Shown piece after piece: positions 18,046 through 26,777 of a stretch of DNA of 64,000 nt. The stretch lies in assembly GCF_030409505.1 (NCBI RefSeq), contig NZ_JAUFPZ010000002.1:372001-436000 (forward strand), given 5' to 3'. Origin of the DNA: Zunongwangia endophytica. GTDB lineage: Bacteria; Bacteroidota; Bacteroidia; Flavobacteriales; Flavobacteriaceae. Position numbers and translations under genes: made by a program. How positions within the stretch are numbered: position 1 is the stretch's first letter; each line of letters opens with the position of its first letter. The notes beneath the pieces are model-generated. The model worked only from the letters and a program-made list of their open reading frames with translations. It ran no database searches and had not been told where the DNA came from.

Positions 18046-19570
18046 ACCTTTTAGCATACCGCAACGACAATCGGCAGCAGGAATTTTGCTGATTTTCTCC
18101 TCAAAACTTTACAAATTACTAAGGGCATCTTGGGCGATTTTAGCTGTTTTTATTTTAAAGAGTCCGGGACAGGAAGTTTTGTTATATGCTGGTTTAGGAT
18201 TTGCGCTCTTATTGATTCTAGTAGCGATTTTCAGCTATTTTGATTATCGAAAGTTTTTGTTTCATATAGATTATGAAGCCGAAGAATTTATTCTGAAAAA
18301 GGGTGTTTTCAATTCTGATTTCGTGTCTATTCCTTTTGATAATATTCAACAGGTGAATTTTGAAAGAGGTATTTTGCAGCGGATAGCTGGCGTTTATAGT
18401 TTGGTAATAGATACTGCCGGAAGTAAAGAGAAAGAAGTTAAAATTGAAGCTGTAAGTGCTGAAGAGGCTAATCTTCTAGCAGATATACTGAATAGTCTTA
18501 AGAATGAAAAACTATCTAATACTGAAATAGCTCCTGAAGCTAAGAACAGCGAAGAAATTGAAGAATTTGAACAAGAAGAAAAATGGACCTATAGACTAAG
18601 CCTTTCAACCTTACTCAAGACCGGTATAAGTAGTAATTTTTTGAGAGGTTTTGGATTAATTTTCGTTTTTGTATCGACTATTTTTAATGAGCTGAATCAG
18701 TTTTTTAAAGAAGAAACTGCTAACTTTTGGGATACTGAAGTCATTGATGATATTGGAGGTGTTGCCAGTAATTCAGTATTTATTTTTGCGTGTTTTGCTA
18801 TTGTAATTTTGGTACTGAGTATTCTAATTACTACCGGAGAGGTTTTTATTAAATATTTCAATCTTAATCTTACCCAAACTAAAAGCAGTTTAGATCTTCA
18901 AATGGGGTTAAGAACTAACACCCGAGTTTCTTTGAAACCAAAAAGAGTTCAAATTTTAAAGATTATTACCAATCCAATTCAGAAAAAATTAAATCTTCAT
19001 CAGGCTTCGCTTTGGCTGGCGAGTAGTGAGCAACGACAGAAGAAAGATAAAATCCAGATTCCCGGTTTAGAAAAAGAGACGATTGAAAAAATAAAATTCT
19101 TCTTATATCAATCTGATGTAACTGAGAAAGGAACTATTTTCAGACCGCATTGGGTGGATCTTTCCAGAAGAATGATCTTAGGTTTTCTGCCTATCATTCT
19201 TAGTGTTATTCTACAGTATTTTACCGAATTTGTTGAAGTATTAATCTGGTCGATTTTAGCGGCTTTATATTTAGTGATCTATACTTATTGCCAATATCGA
19301 GTTTTCAATTCTTTGGAATTAAAAATTGGAGCTAATTTTATTTCTAAGAAATCTTTTCTTTGGGATGAAACTATCGAAATTATTGAAATCTATAAGCTGC
19401 AATCAATTACTATAAAACAACCGCTGTGGTATAAGCGTAGAAATTTAGTTCATGTTGTTTTTCATTCCGCAGCAGGAGACATTACTTTTAGAGCTGTAGA
19501 TAAGTCGATTTTAGATAAATTGAATTATTGTCTTTATTCGATTGAACGCAGCAATAAAGCCTGGATGTAA
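18032..19570 (+). CDS. PH domain membrane protein (YdbT-like)
   Basis: 512 residues with repeated bPH2 domains. The first, after two hydrophobic segments, has LFHIDYEAEEFILKKGVFNSDFVSIPFDNIQQVNFERG; further hydrophobic pairs near residues 205-275 and 385-420 precede the second and third PH units, the last with IIEIYKLQSITIKQPLWYKRRN. This is the large partner of YdbS. It overlaps the previous gene by 14 bases and is the last gene of the menB unit. The arrangement implies a two-component membrane assembly facing the cytoplasm; the role is unknown. Confidence 0.85.
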   Translation: MKMSKPFSIPQRQSAAGILLIFSSKLYKLLRASWAILAVFILKSPGQEVLLYAGLGFALLLILVAIFSYFDYRKFLFHIDYEAEEFILKKGVFNSDFVSIPFDNIQQVNFERGILQRIAGVYSLVIDTAGSKEKEVKIEAVSAEEANLLADILNSLKNEKLSNTEIAPEAKNSEEIEEFEQEEKWTYRLSLSTLLKTGISSNFLRGFGLIFVFVSTIFNELNQFFKEETANFWDTEVIDDIGGVASNSVFIFACFAIVILVLSILITTGEVFIKYFNLNLTQTKSSLDLQMGLRTNTRVSLKPKRVQILKIITNPIQKKLNLHQASLWLASSEQRQKKDKIQIPGLEKETIEKIKFFLYQSDVTEKGTIFRPHWVDLSRRMILGFLPIILSVILQYFTEFVEVLIWSILAALYLVIYTYCQYRVFNSLELKIGANFISKKSFLWDETIEIIEIYKLQSITIKQPLWYKRRNLVHVVFHSAAGDITFRAVDKSILDKLNYCLYSIERSNKAWM

Positions 19571-19603
19571 TTTTAAAACTTAAATAATTAATAATTCTAT
19601 ACA

Positions 19604-19617
19604 CGAAAACGTTTTCG
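19604..19617. promoter_or_regulatory. Perfect palindrome, LacI-type operator candidate
   Basis: CGAAAACGTTTTCG is a perfect 14-bp palindrome with a central CG, the shape typical of LacI/CcpA-family operators (AAnCGnTT core). It lies 58 bases before the lipoprotein start of the beta-helix gene and could govern it. The binding protein is unknown; the LacI-type regulator in this window is 29 kb away and has no proven link. Confidence 0.5.
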
Positions 19618-19674
19618 GTTTATAGTAATTTAGTATTTTAGTCTGATAGTTAACCTACTAAAACCAAATTTATC

Positions 19675-20533
19675 ATGAAAAGATTTTTATCAATTTGTAC
19701 TGCGGTGTGTCTAATTTTTATTGGTTGTTCTAAAGATGAACTGGATAACACCGAACAAGAACTAGAGGTTTTAAACGCCAGCGTTGGCGTTTATAATGAA
19801 ACTCAACTAAGAAATGCTATTTCTTCTGCATCCCCCGGATGTAATTACAGTAAATGGAACAATTTATCTAACCCAGCAATTACAACTATTGAGAAATGGA
19901 CAATCAAGTGCTAAAATTAATTTTACTGGAGGAACTTTAGACTGTTCTAATATATCTTCAGGATGGGGTGTTAAAGTAAATGGGAGTTATTGGAATATTA
20001 GTAATATGACAATACGTAATGCTCCAGATTGTGGTATTGTGTTCCAGCATGGTGGATACAATTGGGTCTATAATGTTACAACCCATGGCAATGGAGATTC
20101 TGGTCTGCAAATTTATAATGGATCACATCATAATAGTATCAATAATAGTTATTCCTATAATAATTATGATGTAGCAAATGGTGGAGAAAATGCTGATGGT
20201 TATGCTTGTAAATTGTCCGCAGGTCCAGGAAATCAATTTAATTACTGTACTGCTACTAATAATTCTGATGATGGTTGGGATTTATATGGACAGCCTTATT
20301 CTGTTTCTATTAAAAATTGCAATGCATATGATAATGGTTATGGTGTGAATGGTGATGGAAACGGATTTAAATTGGGTAGTGCCGGTCAAAACGTAAACCA
20401 TACCGTTACTAACTGCTGGGCGCAAAACAATCTTGCTTATGGCTTTGATGGTAATGGAAACAACGGCTACATTAATATTAGTGGAAGTGGTGGTAATGGA
20501 AACGGAAAAGGACTTTTTGCAAGGATTAATTAA
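19675..20533 (+). pseudogene. PL9-like right-handed beta-helix lipoprotein, interrupted by a frameshift
   Basis: The first frame (from ATG 19675) encodes a lipoprotein signal, MKRFLSICTAVCLIFIGC, and then NETQLRNAISSASP. The second frame continues from DVITVNGTIYLT at about 19838 to a stop at 20533. Removing one C from the run at 19832-19836 joins them into about 285 residues. The body has beta-helix turns such as HGNGDSGLQIYNGSHHN, ENADGYACKL, NNSDDGWDLYGQPYSV, resembling family 9 pectate lyases, which cleave pectic galacturonan. It is shorter than usual PL9 enzymes at the C-terminus. A palindromic operator lies upstream and a terminator downstream. The frameshift may be a sequencing error or real decay. 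Confidence 0.8.
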
Positions 20534-20553
20534 TTTTATGCTTTCTAAGCAAT

Positions 20554-20582
20554 AAAAAAGCCGCTAAAAGCGGCTTTTTTTT
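20554..20582 (+). terminator. Rho-independent terminator after the beta-helix gene
   Basis: AGCCGCT (20559-20565), loop AAA, AGCGGCT (20569-20575), with flanking A-run and T-run. Because both sides carry A/T runs it could also serve the convergent E1 gene ending at 20600. Confidence 0.85.
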
Positions 20583-20599
20583 ATATCTAAACTTGAATT

Positions 20600-23005
20600 C
20601 TAAATGAATTTTGGAAATTTCTCAGGATTAGTCTCATGCATAATAGCGTAAACTCTTTCATAAACATCTTCATGAGAAGGTTTAGAGAAATAATCACCGT
20701 CACTACCATAGGCTGGACGATGCTCGTTAGCCGTTAGTGTTTGCGGTTTACTATCCAAATATCTCCATGCATTTTGCTTTTCTAAGACTTGTTGTAGAAT
20801 ATAAGAAGAAGCACCACCGGGTACATCTTCATCTATCACTAGAAGACGGTTAGTTTTTTTAACGCTTTCTACGATATCTTTAGAAGTATCAAACGGAACT
20901 AAAGATTGTACATCGATAATTTCAATATCAATTCCTATTTCTGAAAGCTCTTCCGCGGTTTGCTCTATAATTCTAAGGGTAGAACCATAGGAAACAATAG
21001 TCATATCCTTTCCTTCTCTAATCGTTTCAACTTTACCAATTGGAGTTTTAAACTCCCCTAGATTTTCAGGTAATTTCTCTTTTAAACGATATCCATTTAA
21101 ACATTCGATAACTAATGCTGGATTATCAAGATCTAATAAATTGTTATAGAAACCTGCAGCTTTTGTCATGTTTCGAGGAACAAGAACAAAAACACCTCTC
21201 ATTAAATTTAAAAGTCCACCAAGTTGAGATCCACTATGCCAGATACCTTCTAGTCGATGACCACGAGTTCTTACAATTAAAGGATTTTTTTGAGTTCCTT
21301 TGGTACGGTAATGTAAAGTCGCTAGATCATCACTAATCGTTTGCAGTGCGTACATCACATAATCCAGATATTGAATCTCTGCAATAGGGCGTAGGCCTCT
21401 TAACGATAAACCAATTCCCTGTCCTAAAATTGTAGCTTCTCGAATTCCGGTATCGGCAACGCGATATGTTCCATATTTTTTCTGAAGACCTTCTAATCCT
21501 TGATTTACATCTCCTATTTCTCCTGCATCTTCTCCAAAAATTAAGGTCTCTGGGCGAGTTTCAAAAATCTTATCGAAATTATCACGAATAACTATTCGTG
21601 CGTCAACGGTTTTAGTTTCATCACCATAAACCGGTATTACTTCTTCATCTATCTTTTTATTCGTGCTGTATAGATGACTACTATACTCATCCTTAGTTTG
21701 ACTTCTAAAATTCTCCATCCACGCCAAAAGATCATCTTTTTCGTTCCCTTCGAAATTGATAAGATATCTTAAGCTTTTTCTAGCTGTAGAGAGTACATCT
21801 TTTTTAAGTGGCTCTTTACAACTTTTTAGCCAGCTAATTAGCTTTTTAATGTTCTCGGCGTCTTCACTTTTTTTAGCAATATTGCTTAAAAGCTGAAGCA
21901 ATTCTTTTTGTCTTTGTTTATTAGGATTAATGTACGCATCCCAGGCACGTTTCTTACCTTCACGTACATTACGTTTAATATCCTTATCTATTTGGCTAAT
22001 TTCGTCTGGCGTACTAAAGCCATTATCAATTATCCATTTTCTAAATTGCGTATTACAATCGTACTCTTTTTCCCAGGCAAGTCGTTTATCACTCTTATAG
22101 CGTTCGTGCGATCCAGAGGTGGAGTGACCTTGTGGCTGCGTTAATTCAACAACATGAATTAAGACCGGGCAATGTTCTGCTCTGGCGATTTTCTGAGCTT
22201 TATCGTAGGCTTCAACAAGCGCTACATAATCCCAGCCATTCACAACAATGATCTCATAACCGTTGTTTTGATCTTCATCTCTTTGAAATCCTTTTAAAAC
22301 TTCAGAAATGCTCTCTTTAGTAGTTTGGTGCTTGGCGTGTACAGAAATTCCGTATTCATCATCCCAAACACTCATAATCATAGGAACCTGTAAAACACCT
22401 GCTGCGTTTATTGTTTCCCAAAAGTGTCCTTCACTTGTGCTGGCATTCCCGATGGTTCCCCAAGCAATTTCGTTTCCGTTATCAGAAAATTTTTCAGCAT
22501 CAATTCCTTCAACATGACGGTAAATTTTGGAAGCTTGCGCCAAACCTAATAATCTTGGCATTTGCCCTGCCGTTGGAGAAATATCTGCACTAGAGTTTTT
22601 CTGCTCCATCAAATTTTTCCAACTTCCGTCTTCATTAATATTGTGGGTAATAAAATGACCGCCCATTTGGCGACCTGCAGACATAGGTTCGTTACTAATA
22701 TCCGTATCGGCATAAAGGCCGGCAAAGAAATTCTCTATGGTAAGTGCACCAATTGACATCATAAACGTTTGGTCGCGATAGTAACCAGATCTAAAGTCTC
22801 CGTTCTTAAAGCTCTTTGCCATAGCAAGCTGCGGCAATTCTTTTCCGTCTCCAAAAATACCAAATTTAGCTTTCCCGGTAAGCACTTCTCGTCTTCCCAG
22901 TAAACTACATTCGCGGCTCGTAACGGCAACTTTATAATCTTCTAAAACTTGAGTTTTAAAATCTTCGTAAGAAATCGATTCTTTAGTTTCGGTTTCGCTT
23001 TGCAT
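20600..23005 (-). CDS. 2-oxoacid (branched-chain) dehydrogenase E1, fused alpha and beta subunits
   Basis: The ATG at 23005 gives 801 residues combining E1 alpha and E1 beta of a 2-oxoacid dehydrogenase complex. The alpha half has GYYRDQTFMMSIG, GRQMGGHF and the ThDP motif region GTIGNASTSEGHFWETIN. The beta half starts near residue 460 with ETLIFGEDAGEIGDVNQG, then VADTGIREATILGQGIGLSLRG and the C-terminal LLVIDEDVPGGASSYI. The likely substrates are branched-chain 2-oxoacids from valine, leucine and isoleucine, which supply iso-fatty-acid primers; the fusion is usual in Bacteroidota. An upstream TTG at 23029 overlaps the -7 promoter box, so the ATG is preferred. E2 and E3 are not in the window. 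Confidence 0.9.
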   Translation of the reverse strand: MQSETETKESISYEDFKTQVLEDYKVAVTSRECSLLGRREVLTGKAKFGIFGDGKELPQLAMAKSFKNGDFRSGYYRDQTFMMSIGALTIENFFAGLYADTDISNEPMSAGRQMGGHFITHNINEDGSWKNLMEQKNSSADISPTAGQMPRLLGLAQASKIYRHVEGIDAEKFSDNGNEIAWGTIGNASTSEGHFWETINAAGVLQVPMIMSVWDDEYGISVHAKHQTTKESISEVLKGFQRDEDQNNGYEIIVVNGWDYVALVEAYDKAQKIARAEHCPVLIHVVELTQPQGHSTSGSHERYKSDKRLAWEKEYDCNTQFRKWIIDNGFSTPDEISQIDKDIKRNVREGKKRAWDAYINPNKQRQKELLQLLSNIAKKSEDAENIKKLISWLKSCKEPLKKDVLSTARKSLRYLINFEGNEKDDLLAWMENFRSQTKDEYSSHLYSTNKKIDEEVIPVYGDETKTVDARIVIRDNFDKIFETRPETLIFGEDAGEIGDVNQGLEGLQKKYGTYRVADTGIREATILGQGIGLSLRGLRPIAEIQYLDYVMYALQTISDDLATLHYRTKGTQKNPLIVRTRGHRLEGIWHSGSQLGGLLNLMRGVFVLVPRNMTKAAGFYNNLLDLDNPALVIECLNGYRLKEKLPENLGEFKTPIGKVETIREGKDMTIVSYGSTLRIIEQTAEELSEIGIDIEIIDVQSLVPFDTSKDIVESVKKTNRLLVIDEDVPGGASSYILQQVLEKQNAWRYLDSKPQTLTANEHRPAYGSDGDYFSKPSHEDVYERVYAIMHETNPEKFPKFI

Positions 23006-23026
23006 GAACTTCTTTTTTGGATCACA

Positions 23027-23057
23027 CAAATATAGCGAAAATTAGAATTATACACAA
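23027..23057 (-). promoter_or_regulatory. Promoter of the E1 gene
   Basis: On the minus strand: TTG (23055-23057), 20 bases, TATATTTG (23027-23034), an exact match to the Bacteroidota housekeeping consensus. The predicted start near 23020 leaves a leader of about 15 bases to the ATG at 23005 and rules out the upstream TTG codon. Confidence 0.65.
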
Positions 23058-23200
23058 TTCATGAAAATCGTCATATTTTAAATATAACATATTTTAACAT
23101 CGATTAATTAAAAATAATTTAAAATATAATACTGAATTATGGTTTTTGTTGAATTCTTTAAATTTGATTATTAAGGCTGAAATATTCGGATTCTAGCCTT

Positions 23201-26011
23201 TTAATACCAACGCCGGGTAAACAATCTTATTAACGTATTGATATCCAGAGAAACTATAAATCGTATTTTTTGGTCATAATTTGGTTGTGCTACTTCCCAG
23301 CCAAGATTGGAATAAACCGGAAAAAATAATTCAAAATAATCTTCCACAAGAGCCACACGAACCCCAGAATCGTAAAGAAATTCGCTATTTTCTACTCTGT
23401 TTTTTACCACTCCCGCATCTCCGTATGCAAAAATCCACTTCCAGATATTTGTGCTCGCATTCACAGTGGTAATCCATTGGTTTGCATACTCGGGCATTAC
23501 CTGGGATTTGAATCCACCTTCAGCCATAATAATTTGCTGACTGAATAATCCCGAGCCTTCGCTTCTTCCGTAGTAATTATAATCAAACAAGTAATCTGTT
23601 GGGCGATCTAAAGCAAAACTGAAATAATCGGAGTCCTTAACATCACTATATATAAATGCTCCACCAAAGAATCTTAAGTTTAACTGGCGATTATTTTTGA
23701 AGAGCTTACGGTATTGCAGAGTTAAGGATACTTTACTGAAATTTTCGGCCAATTGATAATCTAGAAGGGCTGAAGTACGATCAACCAAATACGAATTGCT
23801 AAAGGCATAGCGTACATTAAATACATTATAATTTGGCGTTTCGTTTTCTATAACGGGATTATCGTCGCGGTAAACATTTACGTTTCTGATCGATAAAGTT
23901 TGCCTCTCATTGTCCCTAAGATTTTGCGGTCTAAAGTAAAAACTAAGATACGGGGTGTACCTTCGATAATAGAGATCGTATCCATAGGAAAAACGATTAC
24001 CACTAATGCCCATTCTTATGGTGCTCAAATCTTTATTAAGATATTGCCAGGTGTAATCTAAACCTGCACTTCCTACAACGGTATTACTGTTAAAACCATA
24101 TTTTGGAGATAGTTTAAAACTGAAATTACGCGACAAGAATGTGGTATTGTAAACTTTTGGGCCAATGGCGATACCGTCATATAAATTATATTCAAATTCT
24201 GGCATAAAGAAGATCTGTGTATATTCTGGATCCTCCACATCTTCCAGTAATCTAAACTGAATTGGTTTGTTGAATAATTTACTTACTCCTTTGTAATTAT
24301 TACGCTGGTTGAATTCAGGAATTATTTGCTCGTAGTTTAACGCAATTCTTTCGGCATCATTTCGTGGGATGGTTACAGTTTTTTCATTATCGATGCTGTC
24401 TACCCAGGTTTTGTAAATAATTTGATCGTCTTTTATTCCGTAGAGGGAAACCGGCATTTTATTGTCTCGTCGATTCTTAATGGTGACTTGAAGTGAATCT
24501 TTAGACTTCTTGAGTTTCGATATTTTGAAGTCAATTTTTTTGCGAGTATTTACATAATCTTCAAAAAACCAATCAATGTTCTTATCGGTGTTCTTTCGAA
24601 GTTTCGCAGCAAATTCTTCGGCGTTGCTGAGTTTCAATTTATTTTCTGAATAAAATTCAGCAATCGAATTTCTTACCGCTTCACTTCCCAGATAGTCTTC
24701 TAAATATTTTACTCCTATTCCCGCTTTATAAGGATTCGCAATATTGACATTAAATTTTAATAGCGAATCTTTACTTTCATTTAGAGGCTGATCAATATTC
24801 ATTCTCGCCATATTCATGTAAAGTAATGGATATTGATCGTTGAATTCTAAGTCGGCTGCATGAAACCAGCGAATTCCTATAATATTGCTTAAGCTTCCAA
24901 TGAGTTTCATTTTTGGATAATAGCGATCTACATAATTCATCATTATAGAAATGGCGATCGCATCATGGATCCATTGATCTTCTCTGGGATTTAGTAAAAG
25001 GCTATTGCTTAAAAAATTATTCGTAATTGTTTTTAATTGCTGAATATCATAATTGAAACCATCAGGGAAAGGTCTTATAAAATCGGGTAATTGGTTTAAT
25101 CCATAAACCGGATTTTTAAGATAATCTTCTTTAGTGATCAAAAGTTTTTGATGAGGATATGTTCCTAGACGTTCTTCCAGAAAATCGAAAATTCGAATAA
25201 GAATTAGATCTTTAATTTCAGGTTGTAAACCATCGTCATCAAGATTACTTACCAATTGATGGCGCCCAACGGGCAGGGTTTCTAATTCGTAAGTTTGCGT
25301 AAGTAAAAGTTCAGACTCTACCCGATTTTTTCCCGACAGGGAAATGTACCTTCTATTGCCTTCAATATAATTTGCTTCAATATTTAGTGAGCTTGAAGGG
25401 GTAAATTCAGTTGGCGTGTTTAGATGAATTTCAATATCGGAAGGCGGAGTATATTGCTCGCCGATATCTTTATGGCTGTAAATTTTCCATTCTCCATTGA
25501 AGATAGCCGGAGTTAAATACCAGAACTTTAACTTATAATCGCCTTCATCACCAACACCAAAACGTGTAAATTTATCGCTAGGAAGTTTAACCGCGTAATC
25601 AAACTGAAGTGCAACTGTTTCACCAGGTTCAAGCTTTTCATTTAAAAGAACACGGAGAATATCTGGATGGTTTTGAGGTCTTATCCACATAAGACTATCA
25701 CCATCCAGTTTTACTTTCTTTATGGTTGTGTATCCCTTTTCTTCTGATTTAGAAAAATGAAATTTCCGAACATATTCTTCTTCAAAACGTCGGGCTAGGG
25801 GAGTGCTTTTGTCTTTAAAGGCATTCGCCCAATCATTAAAATAGATTTCCCTAATCGCTTCTTTTGATGTGTTAACGTAGCTAACCTCCTGTTGAATGTG
25901 AATTGTATTCTCTTCTTTATCTATTTTTGCGTCTATCGAAATACGATGCTGAGCGACTACGCTAGTCATCTTAACTACACAACACAAAAAGAGTAGAAGA
26001 AAGTTTCTCAA
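23201..26011 (-). CDS. Inactive M1-peptidase-like protein fused to an outer-membrane beta-barrel
   Basis: 936 residues with a signal peptide (to VVAQ, about 21). Residues 22-500 resemble an M1 aminopeptidase: an N-terminal beta domain (RISIDAKIDKEENTIHI) and a segment around WFHAADLEFNDQYP and DWFFEDYVNTRKKIDF typical of the end of the M1 catalytic region. No HExxH zinc motif occurs anywhere; in its neighbourhood is only NPREDQWIHDAIAISIMM. From about residue 590 the sequence alternates aromatic and polar residues in long strands (FKLSPKYGFN, LRFFGGAFIYS) and ends in FTRRWY, with a C-terminal aromatic as in outer-membrane barrels. I infer a surface-anchored binding rather than proteolytic protein. 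It follows the LOG gene by 54 bases on the same strand. Confidence 0.7.
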   Translation of the reverse strand: MRNFLLLFLCCVVKMTSVVAQHRISIDAKIDKEENTIHIQQEVSYVNTSKEAIREIYFNDWANAFKDKSTPLARRFEEEYVRKFHFSKSEEKGYTTIKKVKLDGDSLMWIRPQNHPDILRVLLNEKLEPGETVALQFDYAVKLPSDKFTRFGVGDEGDYKLKFWYLTPAIFNGEWKIYSHKDIGEQYTPPSDIEIHLNTPTEFTPSSSLNIEANYIEGNRRYISLSGKNRVESELLLTQTYELETLPVGRHQLVSNLDDDGLQPEIKDLILIRIFDFLEERLGTYPHQKLLITKEDYLKNPVYGLNQLPDFIRPFPDGFNYDIQQLKTITNNFLSNSLLLNPREDQWIHDAIAISIMMNYVDRYYPKMKLIGSLSNIIGIRWFHAADLEFNDQYPLLYMNMARMNIDQPLNESKDSLLKFNVNIANPYKAGIGVKYLEDYLGSEAVRNSIAEFYSENKLKLSNAEEFAAKLRKNTDKNIDWFFEDYVNTRKKIDFKISKLKKSKDSLQVTIKNRRDNKMPVSLYGIKDDQIIYKTWVDSIDNEKTVTIPRNDAERIALNYEQIIPEFNQRNNYKGVSKLFNKPIQFRLLEDVEDPEYTQIFFMPEFEYNLYDGIAIGPKVYNTTFLSRNFSFKLSPKYGFNSNTVVGSAGLDYTWQYLNKDLSTIRMGISGNRFSYGYDLYYRRYTPYLSFYFRPQNLRDNERQTLSIRNVNVYRDDNPVIENETPNYNVFNVRYAFSNSYLVDRTSALLDYQLAENFSKVSLTLQYRKLFKNNRQLNLRFFGGAFIYSDVKDSDYFSFALDRPTDYLFDYNYYGRSEGSGLFSQQIIMAEGGFKSQVMPEYANQWITTVNASTNIWKWIFAYGDAGVVKNRVENSEFLYDSGVRVALVEDYFELFFPVYSNLGWEVAQPNYDQKIRFIVSLDINTLIRLFTRRWY

Positions 26012-26065
26012 AAGGCTTTTAGGTTTTAACGTCTACTATGCTTACGAAAACTTTGGTCTGGTGGT

Positions 26066-26754
26066 TTAGAAATTAGGACTTAGATTGTACTCTTCATAGA
26101 ATTTATCAAGAATTTCGATAACTTCTTCTGGAGTATCTACCACCTGAACAAGATCCATATCTGGAGCGCTAATGTTCTTAAAAGTATCTAATAAAGTGCT
26201 TTTAATCCATTCAACCAAACCACTCCAAAAATCACTTCCTACCAAAATTATTGGAAATTTATCGATTTTATGTGTTTGGATAAGTGTGATGGCTTCAAAT
26301 AATTCATCTAAGGTTCCAAAACCTCCTGGCATAACCACAAAACCCTGTGAATATTTAACGAACATTACCTTTCTCACGAAGAAGTAGTCGAAATCCAGAC
26401 TCTTATCATTGTCGATATAAGGATTATCATGTTGCTCAAACGGTAATTCGATATTTAATCCTACCGAAGTTCCTCCCGCTAAATGCGCTCCTTTATTTCC
26501 TGCTTCCATGATCCCGGACCACCACCTGTGATGATTCCGTAACCATGATCTACTATTTTTTTCGCTACTTCTTCAGTAAGCTTATAATATTTCATATCAG
26601 GTTTGGTTCTTGCCGAACCAAAAATAGAAACACAAGGGCCAATTTGACTCAGTTTTTCATAACCGTTCACAAATTCTCCCATTATTTTAAAGATTGCCCA
26701 GCTATCGTTAGTTCTTATTTCGTTCCAGGTCTTTCCTCCTTGTTTAGGTCTCAT
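26066..26754 (-). pseudogene. LOG family protein (TIGR00730), interrupted by a frameshift
   Basis: The upstream frame (ATG at 26754) encodes KLSQIGPCVSIFGSARTKPDMKYY and DHGYGIITGGGPG; the second frame resumes with IMEAGNKGAHLAGGTSVGLNIELP, then GFVVMPGGFGTLDELFEAITLIQ. One missing base near 26510-26516 separates GGGPG from MEAGNKGA, two halves of the family's nucleotide-binding signature; restoring it gives 229 residues, the normal length. LOG proteins hydrolyse nucleoside 5'-monophosphates at the N-glycosidic bond (PGGxGTxxE is the catalytic motif). It follows uvrA by 23 bases. The rest of the protein is intact and conserved, so a sequence error is as likely as a real pseudogene. Confidence 0.85.
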
Positions 26755-26777
26755 GCTTTATGCTTTCAATTTTTTTA

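Noticed and set aside
19831..19840. Programmed +1 frameshift in the beta-helix gene (TCC CCC GGA)
   Set aside because: A CCC slip site is possible, but no stop or stimulator follows in the usual place and two other genes show similar single-base breaks, so error or decay is simpler.
23006..23029. TTG start of the E1 protein at 23029
   Set aside because: It lies within the -7 promoter box TATATTTG and gives no better match; the ATG at 23005 fits the predicted transcript start.
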